The translations under genes and the position numbers were made by a program. A stretch of DNA of 64,000 nucleotides, taken from positions 1 to 64,000 of the forward strand of contig JACRCX010000125.1 in NCBI GenBank assembly GCA_016218815.1. Reading direction: 5' to 3'. Position 1 is the first letter of the stretch. The number at the start of each line of letters is the position of its first letter. Positions 36,192-43,680 of the stretch are shown in pieces. Below the pieces are notes generated by a model. It did not search any database. It was not told where the DNA came from and worked only from the letters and a program-made list of their open reading frames with translations. Source of the stretch: Deltaproteobacteria bacterium. Its GTDB lineage: Bacteria > Myxococcota_A > Polyangia > DRWM01 > JAAZOP01.

Positions 36192-36886
36192 GCGAGGAAG
36201 GGCCGCGGGTGCTGATCGTCGAGGACGAGCCGGAGGTGCGCCGATTCCTGCGCACGGCTCTCGACGTGCAGGGGTTCCGCGTCGTCGAGGCCGCGACGGC
36301 GAAGGAGGGATTGGCCGCGGCCACGACGTACAACCCGGAGGTCATCCTGCTCGACCTGGGCCTGCCCGACGGGGACGGCATCGAGATCACGCGGAAGGTG
36401 CGCGAGTGGAGCCGCGTGCCGATCATCGTCATCTCCGCCCGCGGGCGCGAGGACGACAAGGTGGGCGCGTTGGATGCGGGCGCGGACGACTATCTGACCA
36501 AGCCGTTCGGCGTGAACGAGCTCTTGGCGCGGGTCAGGGTCGCGCTGCGCCACGCGGTGCAATCGGCCTCGCCGGGCGGCGACCCGGTGCTGGAGATCGG
36601 GACTTTGCGCATCGACCAGTCACGCCGCGAGGTGCGCATCGGGGAACGCGAGGTCAAGCTGACGCCGATCGAGTACCGGCTGCTGGTGCTCCTGGCGCGC
36701 AACGCGGGCAAGGTGCTCACGCACCGGCAGATCCTGCGCGAGGTCTGGGGCCCGCCGTACGTCGGCGAGGTGCAGTACCTGCGCGTGTTCATGGCCCAGC
36801 TCCGCCGCAAGGTCGAGGCGGAGCCGGCGCGGCCGCGGCTCCTGCTGACGGAACAGGGCGTCGGGTATCGCTTGCGGGAGGGATGA
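36188..36886 (+). CDS. kdpE: KdpE-type response regulator, second copy
   Basis: The 232-residue OmpR-family regulator has phospho-acceptor D56, the KPF motif and a winged-helix output domain (EYRLLVLLARNAGKVLTHRQILREVWGPPYVGEVQYLRVF). It overlaps kdpD by ATGA, so this is the cognate partner by position. It has the same length and domain boundaries as the copy at 31729. The two probably arose by duplication and may compete for KdpD phosphate or for sites. Confidence 0.93.
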   Translation: MSEEGPRVLIVEDEPEVRRFLRTALDVQGFRVVEAATAKEGLAAATTYNPEVILLDLGLPDGDGIEITRKVREWSRVPIIVISARGREDDKVGALDAGADDYLTKPFGVNELLARVRVALRHAVQSASPGGDPVLEIGTLRIDQSRREVRIGEREVKLTPIEYRLLVLLARNAGKVLTHRQILREVWGPPYVGEVQYLRVFMAQLRRKVEAEPARPRLLLTEQGVGYRLREG

Positions 36887-36902
36887 GGGGGGGACGGGTA
36901 CC

Positions 36903-36932
36903 TGGTTTTTGCTTATTGGTCGTCGGTCCGGA
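36903..36932 (+). repeat. Degenerate TTATTGGTCGTCGG repeat
   Basis: TTGCTTATTGGTCGTCGG ends in TCCGGA (36927-36932), like other short repeats of the window. It lies between kdpE and a small minus-strand gene. Confidence 0.4.
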
Positions 36933-36947
36933 CGGCGCGGAGAGGGG

Positions 36948-37028
36948 CTACACGCGGCGTCCGAGCAGCAATCCGAGGATCACGAGCAGGAACAGCAACG
37001 CGGTCGAGACTGTGAAGGCCGTTTCCAT
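36948..37028 (-). CDS. 26-residue membrane peptide, minus strand
   Basis: ATG 37028 is preceded by AGGAAGGA at ideal distance. The peptide is METAFTVSTALLFLLVILGL and then LLGRRV: one strongly hydrophobic helix with an arginine end. It lies between kdpDE and the KimA-like gene, in opposite orientation, and is the same size as the peptide before kdpF (27001-27081), to which it bears only general resemblance. Possibly a small regulator or subunit of one of the K+ transporters; function unknown. Confidence 0.6.
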   Translation of the reverse strand: METAFTVSTALLFLLVILGLLLGRRV

Positions 37029-37152
37029 CGCCGTCCTTCCTGGGCCGCCCGCCGCGCCGCCGGAGTGCCGCGGGGAGCGACCGCCACGTCCTTCATTGTG
37101 AGGCGCGCGGTATCGGCTTGGGCCAAGGAAGGCGGCCGATCCCGTCAGGAAT

Positions 37153-37190
37153 GCATCAAGAGCCGGAGGGCCTTGATCGAATCCTGATGC
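37153..37190 (+). promoter_or_regulatory. Candidate KdpE sites upstream of KimA-like gene
   Basis: GCATCAAG (37153-37160, inverted), CTTGATCG (37172-37179) and CCTGATGC (37183-37190) lie in a row. The last two form a direct repeat with 11-bp period, the classical spacing for OmpR-family regulators. ATCAAG and CTTGAT (37155-37177) also form an inverted repeat. The core matches that before kdpF. Confidence 0.45.
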
Positions 37191-37231
37191 TGCGGGCGCG
37201 GACGTTGACGTCGTCTTGATTCGCGCCGGCC

Positions 37232-37237
37232 TACGAT
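37232..37237 (+). promoter_or_regulatory. -10-like hexamer directly before KimA-like gene
   Basis: TACGAT lies 6 nt before ATG 37244, which has no Shine-Dalgarno. TTGACG at 37205 is 21 bp away, too far for a normal -35, so an activator may be needed. Confidence 0.35.
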
Positions 37238-37243
37238 CGCTCC

Positions 37244-39316
37244 ATGACGATTTGGGGCCGCGTACGGCGCGCGTTGATCGGAGCGCCGAAGGATCTGAAG
37301 GCGCCGGGGGCGCTGCACAAGCTCTCGCTCATCGCCCTCCTGGCCTGGGTCGGGCTGGGGGCCGACGGGCTGTCGTCCAGCGCCTACGGGCCGGACGAGG
37401 CGTTCCGGCAGCTCGGCGAGCACCGCGGCATGGCCGTTTTCATCGCGCTCGCGATGGTCGTGACGGTGCTCGTCATCAGCTACGGCTACAGCCGCATCAT
37501 CGAGCAGTTCCCGTCGGGCGGCGGCGGGTACCTCGTGGCGAGCAAGATCCTCGGCGGGCCGGTGGGGGTCGTCTCGGGCAGCGCGCTGCTGGTCGACTAC
37601 GTGCTGACGATCGCGATCTCGATCGCTGCCGGCGCGGACGCGATCTTCAGCTTCCTGCCGCTCGGCTGGCGGAACTGGGCGCTGCCGACGGCGGTCGCGG
37701 GCATCGTGCTCCTCGTCGTGATGAACCTGCGCGGGGTGAAGGAGTCGGTGACGACCATCGCGCCCGTGTTCGGCGTGTTCATCATCACCCACGCGGTCCT
37801 GCTGCTCGTGGCCCTGGGCGGGCACGCGACCGAGGTTCCCGCAGTGACCCGCGAGGTGAGCGCCAACATCGGCCAGACGGTGGCCGCGCTGGGCGTCTTC
37901 GGCACCCTGCGCCTGTTCCTGCACGCGTACTCGCTGGGCGGCGGGACGTACACCGGCATCGAGGCCGTTTCCAACGGCGTGGGCATCATGCGCGAGCCGC
38001 GGGTGGAGACGGCGAAGAAGACGATGGTGCTCATGGCGGCCTCGCTGGCGGTGACCGCCGCGGGGCTGATGCTCTGCTACCTCCTGTGGGACGCGCGGCC
38101 CGAGGCGGGCAAGACGATGAACGCGGTGCTGCTCGAGCGCGTGGCCGGGAGCTGGTCGCTCGCGGGCATCGATGTCGGCTGGGCGTTCGTGATCGTAGCG
38201 CTGGTCAGCGAGGGCGCGCTGCTGTTCGTGGCCGCGCAGGCCGGCTTCGTCGACGGGCCGCGGGTCATGGCGAACATGGCCGTCGACTCCTGGCTGCCCA
38301 ACCGCTTCTCGGCGCTGTCCGAGCGGCTGACGATGCGCAACGGCATCATGCTCATGGGCGCCGCGGCGCTGGCCGTGCTGATCTACACTCGCGGCGACGT
38401 CTCCAAGCTCGTGGTGATGTACTCGATCAACGTCTTCCTCACCTTCACCCTATCCAACGTGTCGATGACCGTGTTCTGGGTGCGGCGCCGGCGCTCGGAG
38501 CCGAAATGGTTGCGCCGGCTGCCGGCGCACGTCGTGGCAGCGACCCTGTGTCTGGTCATCCTGCTGGTCACCGTGACGGAGAAGTTCCTCGAGGGCGGCT
38601 GGCTGACGCTGCTGATCACCGCGGCGTTGATCGGCTTCTGCTTCGCCGTCAAGCGTCACTATCGGCGCGTCGCCCGCGCCATTCGGAAGCTCGACACGGC
38701 GCTGCCCGATCCGAACGGCAGCCTCGCGCTTGCTCCGACCTCCACGGAGCGCGGCGAACGGCGCCGCCCGGACCCCAGGAAGCCGGTGGCCGTCCTCTTC
38801 GTCGGCGCCTACGGCGGGCTCGGCCGGCGGGCGCTGCTCACGCTCACCCGTATGTTCCCCGGGCACTTCCAGGGCGTGATCTTCGTCAGCGTGGCGGTCG
38901 CCGACTCCGACGTCTTCAAGGGCGCGGCGGAGCTTCCGGCGCTCGAGGAGCGGACGCGACGGAGCCTGGAGCAGTACGAGCGTTTCGCGGAGTCCCTCGG
39001 CCTGGCCTGCGCGAGCGAGTACGCGGTGGGGACCGAGGTGACCCTGGAGGCGGAAAAGCTCGCGACGCGGGTGGCCGGGCAATACCCGCAGGCGATGGCG
39101 GTAGCCGGGCAGATCGTCTTCGAGAAGGACTCGGCCTGGAACCGCCTGCTGCACAACGAGACGGCGTTCCTCATCCAGCGGCGGCTCCAGCACAACGGCG
39201 TGCCGATGGTGGTGCTGCCCGTGCAGGTCGACCTCAACGGCAGGCCCGGCGACCGGACGTCGACCGCGCCCCGCACCTCGCCCTCGACGCCCGACGCCAA
39301 GGTCAGGGCGCCGTGA
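37244..39316 (+). CDS. KimA-like APC-superfamily potassium importer
   Basis: The 690-residue protein has about twelve membrane helices. The N terminus (LSLIALLAWVGLGADGLSSSAYGPDEAF, FPSGGGGYLVASKILGG, SALLVDYVLTIAISIAAGADAI, LRGVKES, TGIEAVSNGV) follows the YdaO/KimA pattern closely. A soluble C-terminal domain (about 505-660, VAVLFVGAYGGLGRRALLTL...) resembles the stress/ligand-binding tail of that family. KimA proteins are proton-coupled high-affinity K+ importers. Its position next to kdpDE and two candidate KdpE sites supports K+ transport. It overlaps the amidase gene tail to tail by 14 bp. Confidence 0.8.
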   Translation: MTIWGRVRRALIGAPKDLKAPGALHKLSLIALLAWVGLGADGLSSSAYGPDEAFRQLGEHRGMAVFIALAMVVTVLVISYGYSRIIEQFPSGGGGYLVASKILGGPVGVVSGSALLVDYVLTIAISIAAGADAIFSFLPLGWRNWALPTAVAGIVLLVVMNLRGVKESVTTIAPVFGVFIITHAVLLLVALGGHATEVPAVTREVSANIGQTVAALGVFGTLRLFLHAYSLGGGTYTGIEAVSNGVGIMREPRVETAKKTMVLMAASLAVTAAGLMLCYLLWDARPEAGKTMNAVLLERVAGSWSLAGIDVGWAFVIVALVSEGALLFVAAQAGFVDGPRVMANMAVDSWLPNRFSALSERLTMRNGIMLMGAAALAVLIYTRGDVSKLVVMYSINVFLTFTLSNVSMTVFWVRRRRSEPKWLRRLPAHVVAATLCLVILLVTVTEKFLEGGWLTLLITAALIGFCFAVKRHYRRVARAIRKLDTALPDPNGSLALAPTSTERGERRRPDPRKPVAVLFVGAYGGLGRRALLTLTRMFPGHFQGVIFVSVAVADSDVFKGAAELPALEERTRRSLEQYERFAESLGLACASEYAVGTEVTLEAEKLATRVAGQYPQAMAVAGQIVFEKDSAWNRLLHNETAFLIQRRLQHNGVPMVVLPVQVDLNGRPGDRTSTAPRTSPSTPDAKVRAP

Positions 39317-41732
39317 CGCGCCCCAGCGGCGTGCCCGTCGGGGCGAAGGCCACGAGCACCTCGTCGTCCGTCGTCACGCCGAGGTCGCTCATCGCCTGCG
39401 GCGAGACGTCGATGATCCGCCGCGTGCTCGTGTTGGGACCCCAGTCGACCGGACGCGCCACGACCTGCACGCCGGTCACCGGGTTCGTCACGACGACACG
39501 CGCCGTGCGCCACCAGGACGCCCCGCTCGGCGTGTAGCTCCAGCGCATCGCCACGAAGTAGTAGTCCTCCGGCCGCGAAGCGAGCGTCGCGGCGTCGGGA
39601 TCCAGCGGGTTGTTGAGCGAGCGCAGCACCTCGCCGCTCACCGCGCCCGTCTCCGTCGATGACACCCCCGTGTCCGCCGGCCCGCCGAACCACGAGATCC
39701 GCCCACGGACCCAGTCATTCCCGCCCCACGCCGTCACGTCGCCGTAAGGCTCGGTGGAGATCCCCAGCGTCGCGCGCAAGGTCGGATTGGAGAGCCCCGC
39801 GCGGGGGATCTCGGAGCCGCTCAGTGTCAGGCCGCCGTAAACGCTCGACGGCGGCGGGTCGACCGGCGGGTCGGTCGGCGACGTGCAGTCGTGCGTCGCC
39901 GTGAGCCGGTAGCGCGACGAAGTCGGCATCGACCCGCGGAAGGCGCCGTCGAGGATCGCCCACCCGGTCACGTACACGTACACGTCCAGGTCGCGCGACG
40001 CCTGCAGCGTCACCTCGGCGAAGGTCCCGCTTCGTCCCGTCGTCGCCGCCAGGACCGTGACGTCCGGGTGCAGCGCCGCGACGTCGCCGCCGTACGCCAT
40101 GCGCCCGGTGCGGTCGCTCACCAGCAGCGCCGGCGCGAACGTCCCGCCGGTGCGCTCGAGCCGCAGCGTCAGCCGTCCCGTGCCGGGGAGCCGCACCCAG
40201 TAGCGGTGCACGCTGTAGGCGCCGCTGGAAAAGTCCTCGTTTTTGGTCCAGGTCCCGCACGAGGTCAGCGTCTCGGTCGGATTCCAGCAGCTCGCCGTCG
40301 AGCACGGCCACAGCTCGGTCCAGCACGCGGCCGCGGCCACCTCACCCCGCCACGCGCAGGCGCCTCCGCCCGCGCTGCACGCGCCCAGGGACGCGCACCA
40401 GTCGCAGCCGGCGGTCTCTTCGCACGAGCCGCACGCGAGCCCGCCGCACTCCGCGGGCGGCGGCTCGTCCGGCGGCGGGGCGGTGGGTCCCGTGCAACCG
40501 ACGGCGCCGGTTCCCTCGACGCACAGGCACGCACCGCAGCCGGTCGTCCGCGGGCGCCAGGTCCCGTCGCAGCACTGGTAGCTCGCCGAGCACGCCGTGT
40601 TCGCGTAGGTGCCGCCGAAGCTGTGCGCGCAGCTCGAGCCCGCTGGAGGCGGCTCGTCCGGCGGCGGGTCGATCGGCGGCGGGTCGTCGGGAGGCGGATC
40701 GCCCAGGGTCGAGGTGCGTCCGATGGCCAGCAAGTCCGGGACGCGCGACTCGAGGTAGTCGCCCGGGCAGTCGGTGCTGGCGCCGGGAAAGTCGCGGTGG
40801 CCCATGACGTGGGCGGAATCGAGCGTGACGCCGTAAAGGCGGGAGAGGGTCCCCATGAGACGGCCGGCGACCTGGATCGCGGCGTGCGGCGGGTGCGTCG
40901 GCGGGTAGGAGTCGCAACCGCGGGAGTGGAAGCAGCCGACGAAGGAGATGCCGAGGGTGCCCGTGTTCTGGCCGGCGACGTGGGCGCCGAGCAGCTCGGC
41001 CGACCGCCCTTCGTAAATCGTTCCGTCGGCACCGACGAGGAAGTGGTATCCGATGTCGCACCAGCCGCGGGTGTCCATGTGATACCGCTGGATCGCCCGC
41101 ACCTGGCGCGCCGGGTTGTCCGACGGCGTCTCCGTGTGGTGGATCGCCATCCGGGACCGCCGGCCGTCGGTGATCGAGCAACGGGTCGCCGCCGCGCCCC
41201 ACTCCTCCCGCGTGACGATGCCCAGGCCCCGCAGCTCGGTGCGCAGCGCGGCGGTGTGCGTCCCGATCGAGTCGTCGCCGTCGGTTTCGTCCTCGGGGAT
41301 GACCGCCGCCCAGCGCAGGTGGCGGATGCCGTCGAGCGCCGCGGCGGGGATGCGGAGCTCGGCCGCGTCGCCGGTGACCGCGAAGTCGGCGACGGCCACG
41401 TGGTGGTCCTCCTCGCTCCAGGTCACCCCCAGCGGCGTCCAGTCGCTGTTCGGCACACCCCCGGACAGGAGGCGCGCCTCGACCGCCGGCATCGGTCCCG
41501 GCGCCACCAGCTCGATCAGCAGGCCGACGCGCGTGGCGCCGTCCGGCGCCGCGAGCGTCGGGGAAACCAGCGCCTCGCCGGCGAGCGCCCACGAGCCGGC
41601 GAGGTCCGTCCGCGACACGGATGCCTCCTGCCCCTCCGGATCCGACGAGGGGAGGATCGCGTACGGTTCGGCACATGCCGTCACGGATGCCCAGGTGAGC
41701 AGGGACGCCGCGAGCAGCGTCCGGCCCGTCAT
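39303..41732 (-). CDS. Secreted N-acetylmuramoyl-L-alanine amidase (PGRP/amidase_2) with Cys modules and DPBB-like tail
   Basis: The 809-residue protein has a lipobox (SVTAC), an N-terminal beta domain and then a type 2 amidase domain (about 170-335) with the zinc ligands H198/H199 (AIHHTETP), H312 (GHRDFPG) and C322, plus YHFLVGADGTIYEGR. Pro/Asp linkers separate Cys-rich modules (about 365-480), a bacterial pre-peptidase-type beta domain (about 490-630) and a C-terminal double-psi barrel-like domain ending in STRRIIDVSPQAMSDLGV. It cleaves peptidoglycan stem peptides, perhaps of prey or own wall. No RBS is seen; the CCATCGGTG element abuts the start. Confidence 0.85.
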   Translation of the reverse strand: MTGRTLLAASLLTWASVTACAEPYAILPSSDPEGQEASVSRTDLAGSWALAGEALVSPTLAAPDGATRVGLLIELVAPGPMPAVEARLLSGGVPNSDWTPLGVTWSEEDHHVAVADFAVTGDAAELRIPAAALDGIRHLRWAAVIPEDETDGDDSIGTHTAALRTELRGLGIVTREEWGAAATRCSITDGRRSRMAIHHTETPSDNPARQVRAIQRYHMDTRGWCDIGYHFLVGADGTIYEGRSAELLGAHVAGQNTGTLGISFVGCFHSRGCDSYPPTHPPHAAIQVAGRLMGTLSRLYGVTLDSAHVMGHRDFPGASTDCPGDYLESRVPDLLAIGRTSTLGDPPPDDPPPIDPPPDEPPPAGSSCAHSFGGTYANTACSASYQCCDGTWRPRTTGCGACLCVEGTGAVGCTGPTAPPPDEPPPAECGGLACGSCEETAGCDWCASLGACSAGGGACAWRGEVAAAACWTELWPCSTASCWNPTETLTSCGTWTKNEDFSSGAYSVHRYWVRLPGTGRLTLRLERTGGTFAPALLVSDRTGRMAYGGDVAALHPDVTVLAATTGRSGTFAEVTLQASRDLDVYVYVTGWAILDGAFRGSMPTSSRYRLTATHDCTSPTDPPVDPPPSSVYGGLTLSGSEIPRAGLSNPTLRATLGISTEPYGDVTAWGGNDWVRGRISWFGGPADTGVSSTETGAVSGEVLRSLNNPLDPDAATLASRPEDYYFVAMRWSYTPSGASWWRTARVVVTNPVTGVQVVARPVDWGPNTSTRRIIDVSPQAMSDLGVTTDDEVLVAFAPTGTPLGRVTAP

Positions 41733-41776
41733 CCGGACGGAAGGAACCACCGATGAACACCGATGGACACCGATGT
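41733..41776 (-). repeat. CCATCGGTGTCCATCGG element, copy 3, abutting the amidase start
   Basis: Read on minus, the repeat runs ATCGGTGTCCATCGGTG and ends in CCTTCCGTCCGG immediately before the amidase ATG. It therefore occupies the ribosome-binding region. Confidence 0.75.
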
Positions 41777-42223
41777 CGGGAGAGGAGCAGCGGCGGGGCC
41801 CGCCGGATACGCGGCGCGTCCGATGCGTTCGCGGTCGACCCTTCTTCTCGTCGTCGATCATCCGTGCCCTCCACTTCGCCAGGCTCGTCCCCGTCGCCGC
41901 TCGCGGCCCGACCGCAAGACCGCCAATCGCCCGATGAGCGTGAGCAAGTCGCGTGCCCGGGCGGATCGGCGCGGCCGGCCGGGCTCGACCGCCGGATCGA
42001 CCGCGGTCGCCTGGGCGGCCGCCGAACGAAGATCCGTCGCAATTCCCGCGAGGTGACGGACCGGTTGTGAGCCGGCGGGATCATGGGCCCACCCGCGGCC
42101 GACGCGGCGGCTGCGGGTGCAGCGACCCGCGTGCTTGCCGACCGCGGGCCGCACCAGGGTGCCGACCGGGGTCTGCAATGCCCGTTCCGGGCGGCTCCGG
42201 GCCCGGCGCAGCCGCCCTCCCCG
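41777..42223. other. Spacer without a supported gene
   Basis: Between two copies of the CCATCGGTG element lie about 450 bases with no frame that has both a start signal and protein-like sequence. A minus-strand frame of about 70 codons (roughly 41860-42070) has coding-like GC3 but no RBS or recognisable family, and could be a remnant. Confidence 0.4.
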
Positions 42224-42267
42224 CTATCGGTGTCCATCGGTGTCCATCGGTGGTTTCTCTTTCCCTC
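42224..42267 (+). repeat. CCATCGGTGTCCATCGG element, copy 4
   Basis: TATCGGTGTCCATCGGTG is followed by TCCATCGGTGGTTTC and a pyrimidine run. It points to the sigma-54 activator start at 42307, 40 bp away. Confidence 0.75.
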
Positions 42268-42292
42268 GGCGCCCTCCCCCCGGCCGCGGTGG

Positions 42293-42298
42293 TATCAT
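42293..42298 (+). promoter_or_regulatory. -10-like hexamer before the sigma-54 activator gene
   Basis: TATCAT lies 8 nt before ATG 42307, which has no Shine-Dalgarno. No clear -35 box is visible. Confidence 0.3.
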
Positions 42299-42306
42299 CC
42301 GCGGCG

Positions 42307-43680
42307 ATGGACGAGCCGATCGATGCGGGGAGCGGGACGTGGGTCGCGGCGCGGCGCGGCGCGCCGGAGGCGATCCATGTCCGCAAGTGCCGCCTGGAGG
42401 TCGTGAGCGGGCCGGACGCGGGGCTGGCGAAGGTCTGCGGTTCGGATCTGATCGTCATCGGACGGACGGGAGCCGACCTGGCGCTCTCGGACCGCAAGGT
42501 CTCCGCGTTGCACGCCGAGATCCGGCTGGAGCCCGACGGCTACCGGCTGCACGACCTGGGCTCGACGAACGGCACGTTCGTCTGGGGACTCCGCATCCTG
42601 GACGCGTTCATCACCCCGGGGACGACGCTGGCGATGGGCGACAGCGCGGTGCGTTTCGTGCCGCTGCCGGAGTCGGTGGAGCTGCCGCTGTGGGGAGAGA
42701 CGCGGTTCTGCGGGCTGGTCGGCGGCAGCCCGGTGATGCGCCGGCTGTACCAGGCGATCGACGACGCGGCGCGCAGCGGGTCGACGGTGCTGATCACGGG
42801 AGAGACCGGCACGGGCAAGGAGCTGGTGGCCGAGGCGCTGCACCGGCGCTCGCCGCGGGCGAACGGGCCGTTCGTGGTGCTGGACTGCGGGGCGGCGCAC
42901 GGCGAGCTGTTCGAGGATCACCTCTTCGGCCACGAGACGGGGGCGTTCACGGGCGCGGTGCGGCCGCGGGCCGGGGTGTTCGAGGCGGCGGACGGGGGCA
43001 CGCTGTTCCTGGACGAGATCGGCGACCTCCCGCTGGAGGTCCAGCCCAAGCTGCTGCGCGCCGTGGAGACGCGACGCATCCAGCGGCTGGGCGGCGCGCG
43101 GCCGATCGAGTGCGACGTGCGGATCGTGGCGGCGACGCACCGCGATCTGGCCGCGGGGATGAACCGGCAGGCGTTCCGCGCGGACCTGTACTTCCGGCTG
43201 GCGGTGGCGCGGCTCTGCGTTCCGCCCCTGCGGGAGCGCCGCGAGGACGTCCCGGGCCTCGTCGAGCACTTCCTGGACGAGCTGGCGCCGCTGGGGGCCC
43301 ATCCGCTGCCGCCCGAATTCCTGGAATGGGCGCGCTCGTACGCGTGGCCGGGGAACGTGCGCGAGCTGCGCAACGCGGTGGAGCGCGCGATCGCCTTCCC
43401 GCGCGGCGCGCCGTCCTTCGAGGAGTCCGCGGCGACCGCCGGGCCGGGGCTGCCGGAGGTCGATACGACGGTGCCGTTCAAGGAGGCCAAGCGGCGGGTC
43501 GTCGACGAGTTCGACCGGCGCTACGTGACGGCCCTGCTGGCGAAGCACGGCGGGAACATCTCCGAGGTGGCCCGCGCGGCCGGCGTCGACCGCATGTCGA
43601 TCTACAAGCTCCTCGCCCGCCTCGGCATCCGCGACGAACGGCGCGACGGGGACGCCGGGGACCGTGGCTCGCACCGCTGA
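42307..43680 (+). CDS. FHA-domain sigma-54-dependent transcriptional activator
   Basis: The 457-residue protein has an N-terminal FHA domain (about 25-118: IGR at 51-53, S66, H69, GSTNGTF) that binds phosphothreonine. The AAA+ domain follows (about 135-370), with Walker A GETGTGKE (165-172), GAFTGA (212-217, sigma-54 contact) and LFLDEIGD (233-240). A Fis-type helix-turn-helix (NISEVARAAGVDRMSIYKLL) lies near the C terminus. It opens sigma-54 promoters when phosphorylated ligand is bound. It overlaps the double kinase gene by 17 bp, so that kinase is the likely upstream signal. Confidence 0.93.
   Translation: MDEPIDAGSGTWVAARRGAPEAIHVRKCRLEVVSGPDAGLAKVCGSDLIVIGRTGADLALSDRKVSALHAEIRLEPDGYRLHDLGSTNGTFVWGLRILDAFITPGTTLAMGDSAVRFVPLPESVELPLWGETRFCGLVGGSPVMRRLYQAIDDAARSGSTVLITGETGTGKELVAEALHRRSPRANGPFVVLDCGAAHGELFEDHLFGHETGAFTGAVRPRAGVFEAADGGTLFLDEIGDLPLEVQPKLLRAVETRRIQRLGGARPIECDVRIVAATHRDLAAGMNRQAFRADLYFRLAVARLCVPPLRERREDVPGLVEHFLDELAPLGAHPLPPEFLEWARSYAWPGNVRELRNAVERAIAFPRGAPSFEESAATAGPGLPEVDTTVPFKEAKRRVVDEFDRRYVTALLAKHGGNISEVARAAGVDRMSIYKLLARLGIRDERRDGDAGDRGSHR

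Noticed and set aside
39303..39316. Overlap of the KimA-like gene and amidase as a sequencing error
   Set aside because: Both C termini read sensibly to their stops; short tail-to-tail overlaps also occur elsewhere in the window.
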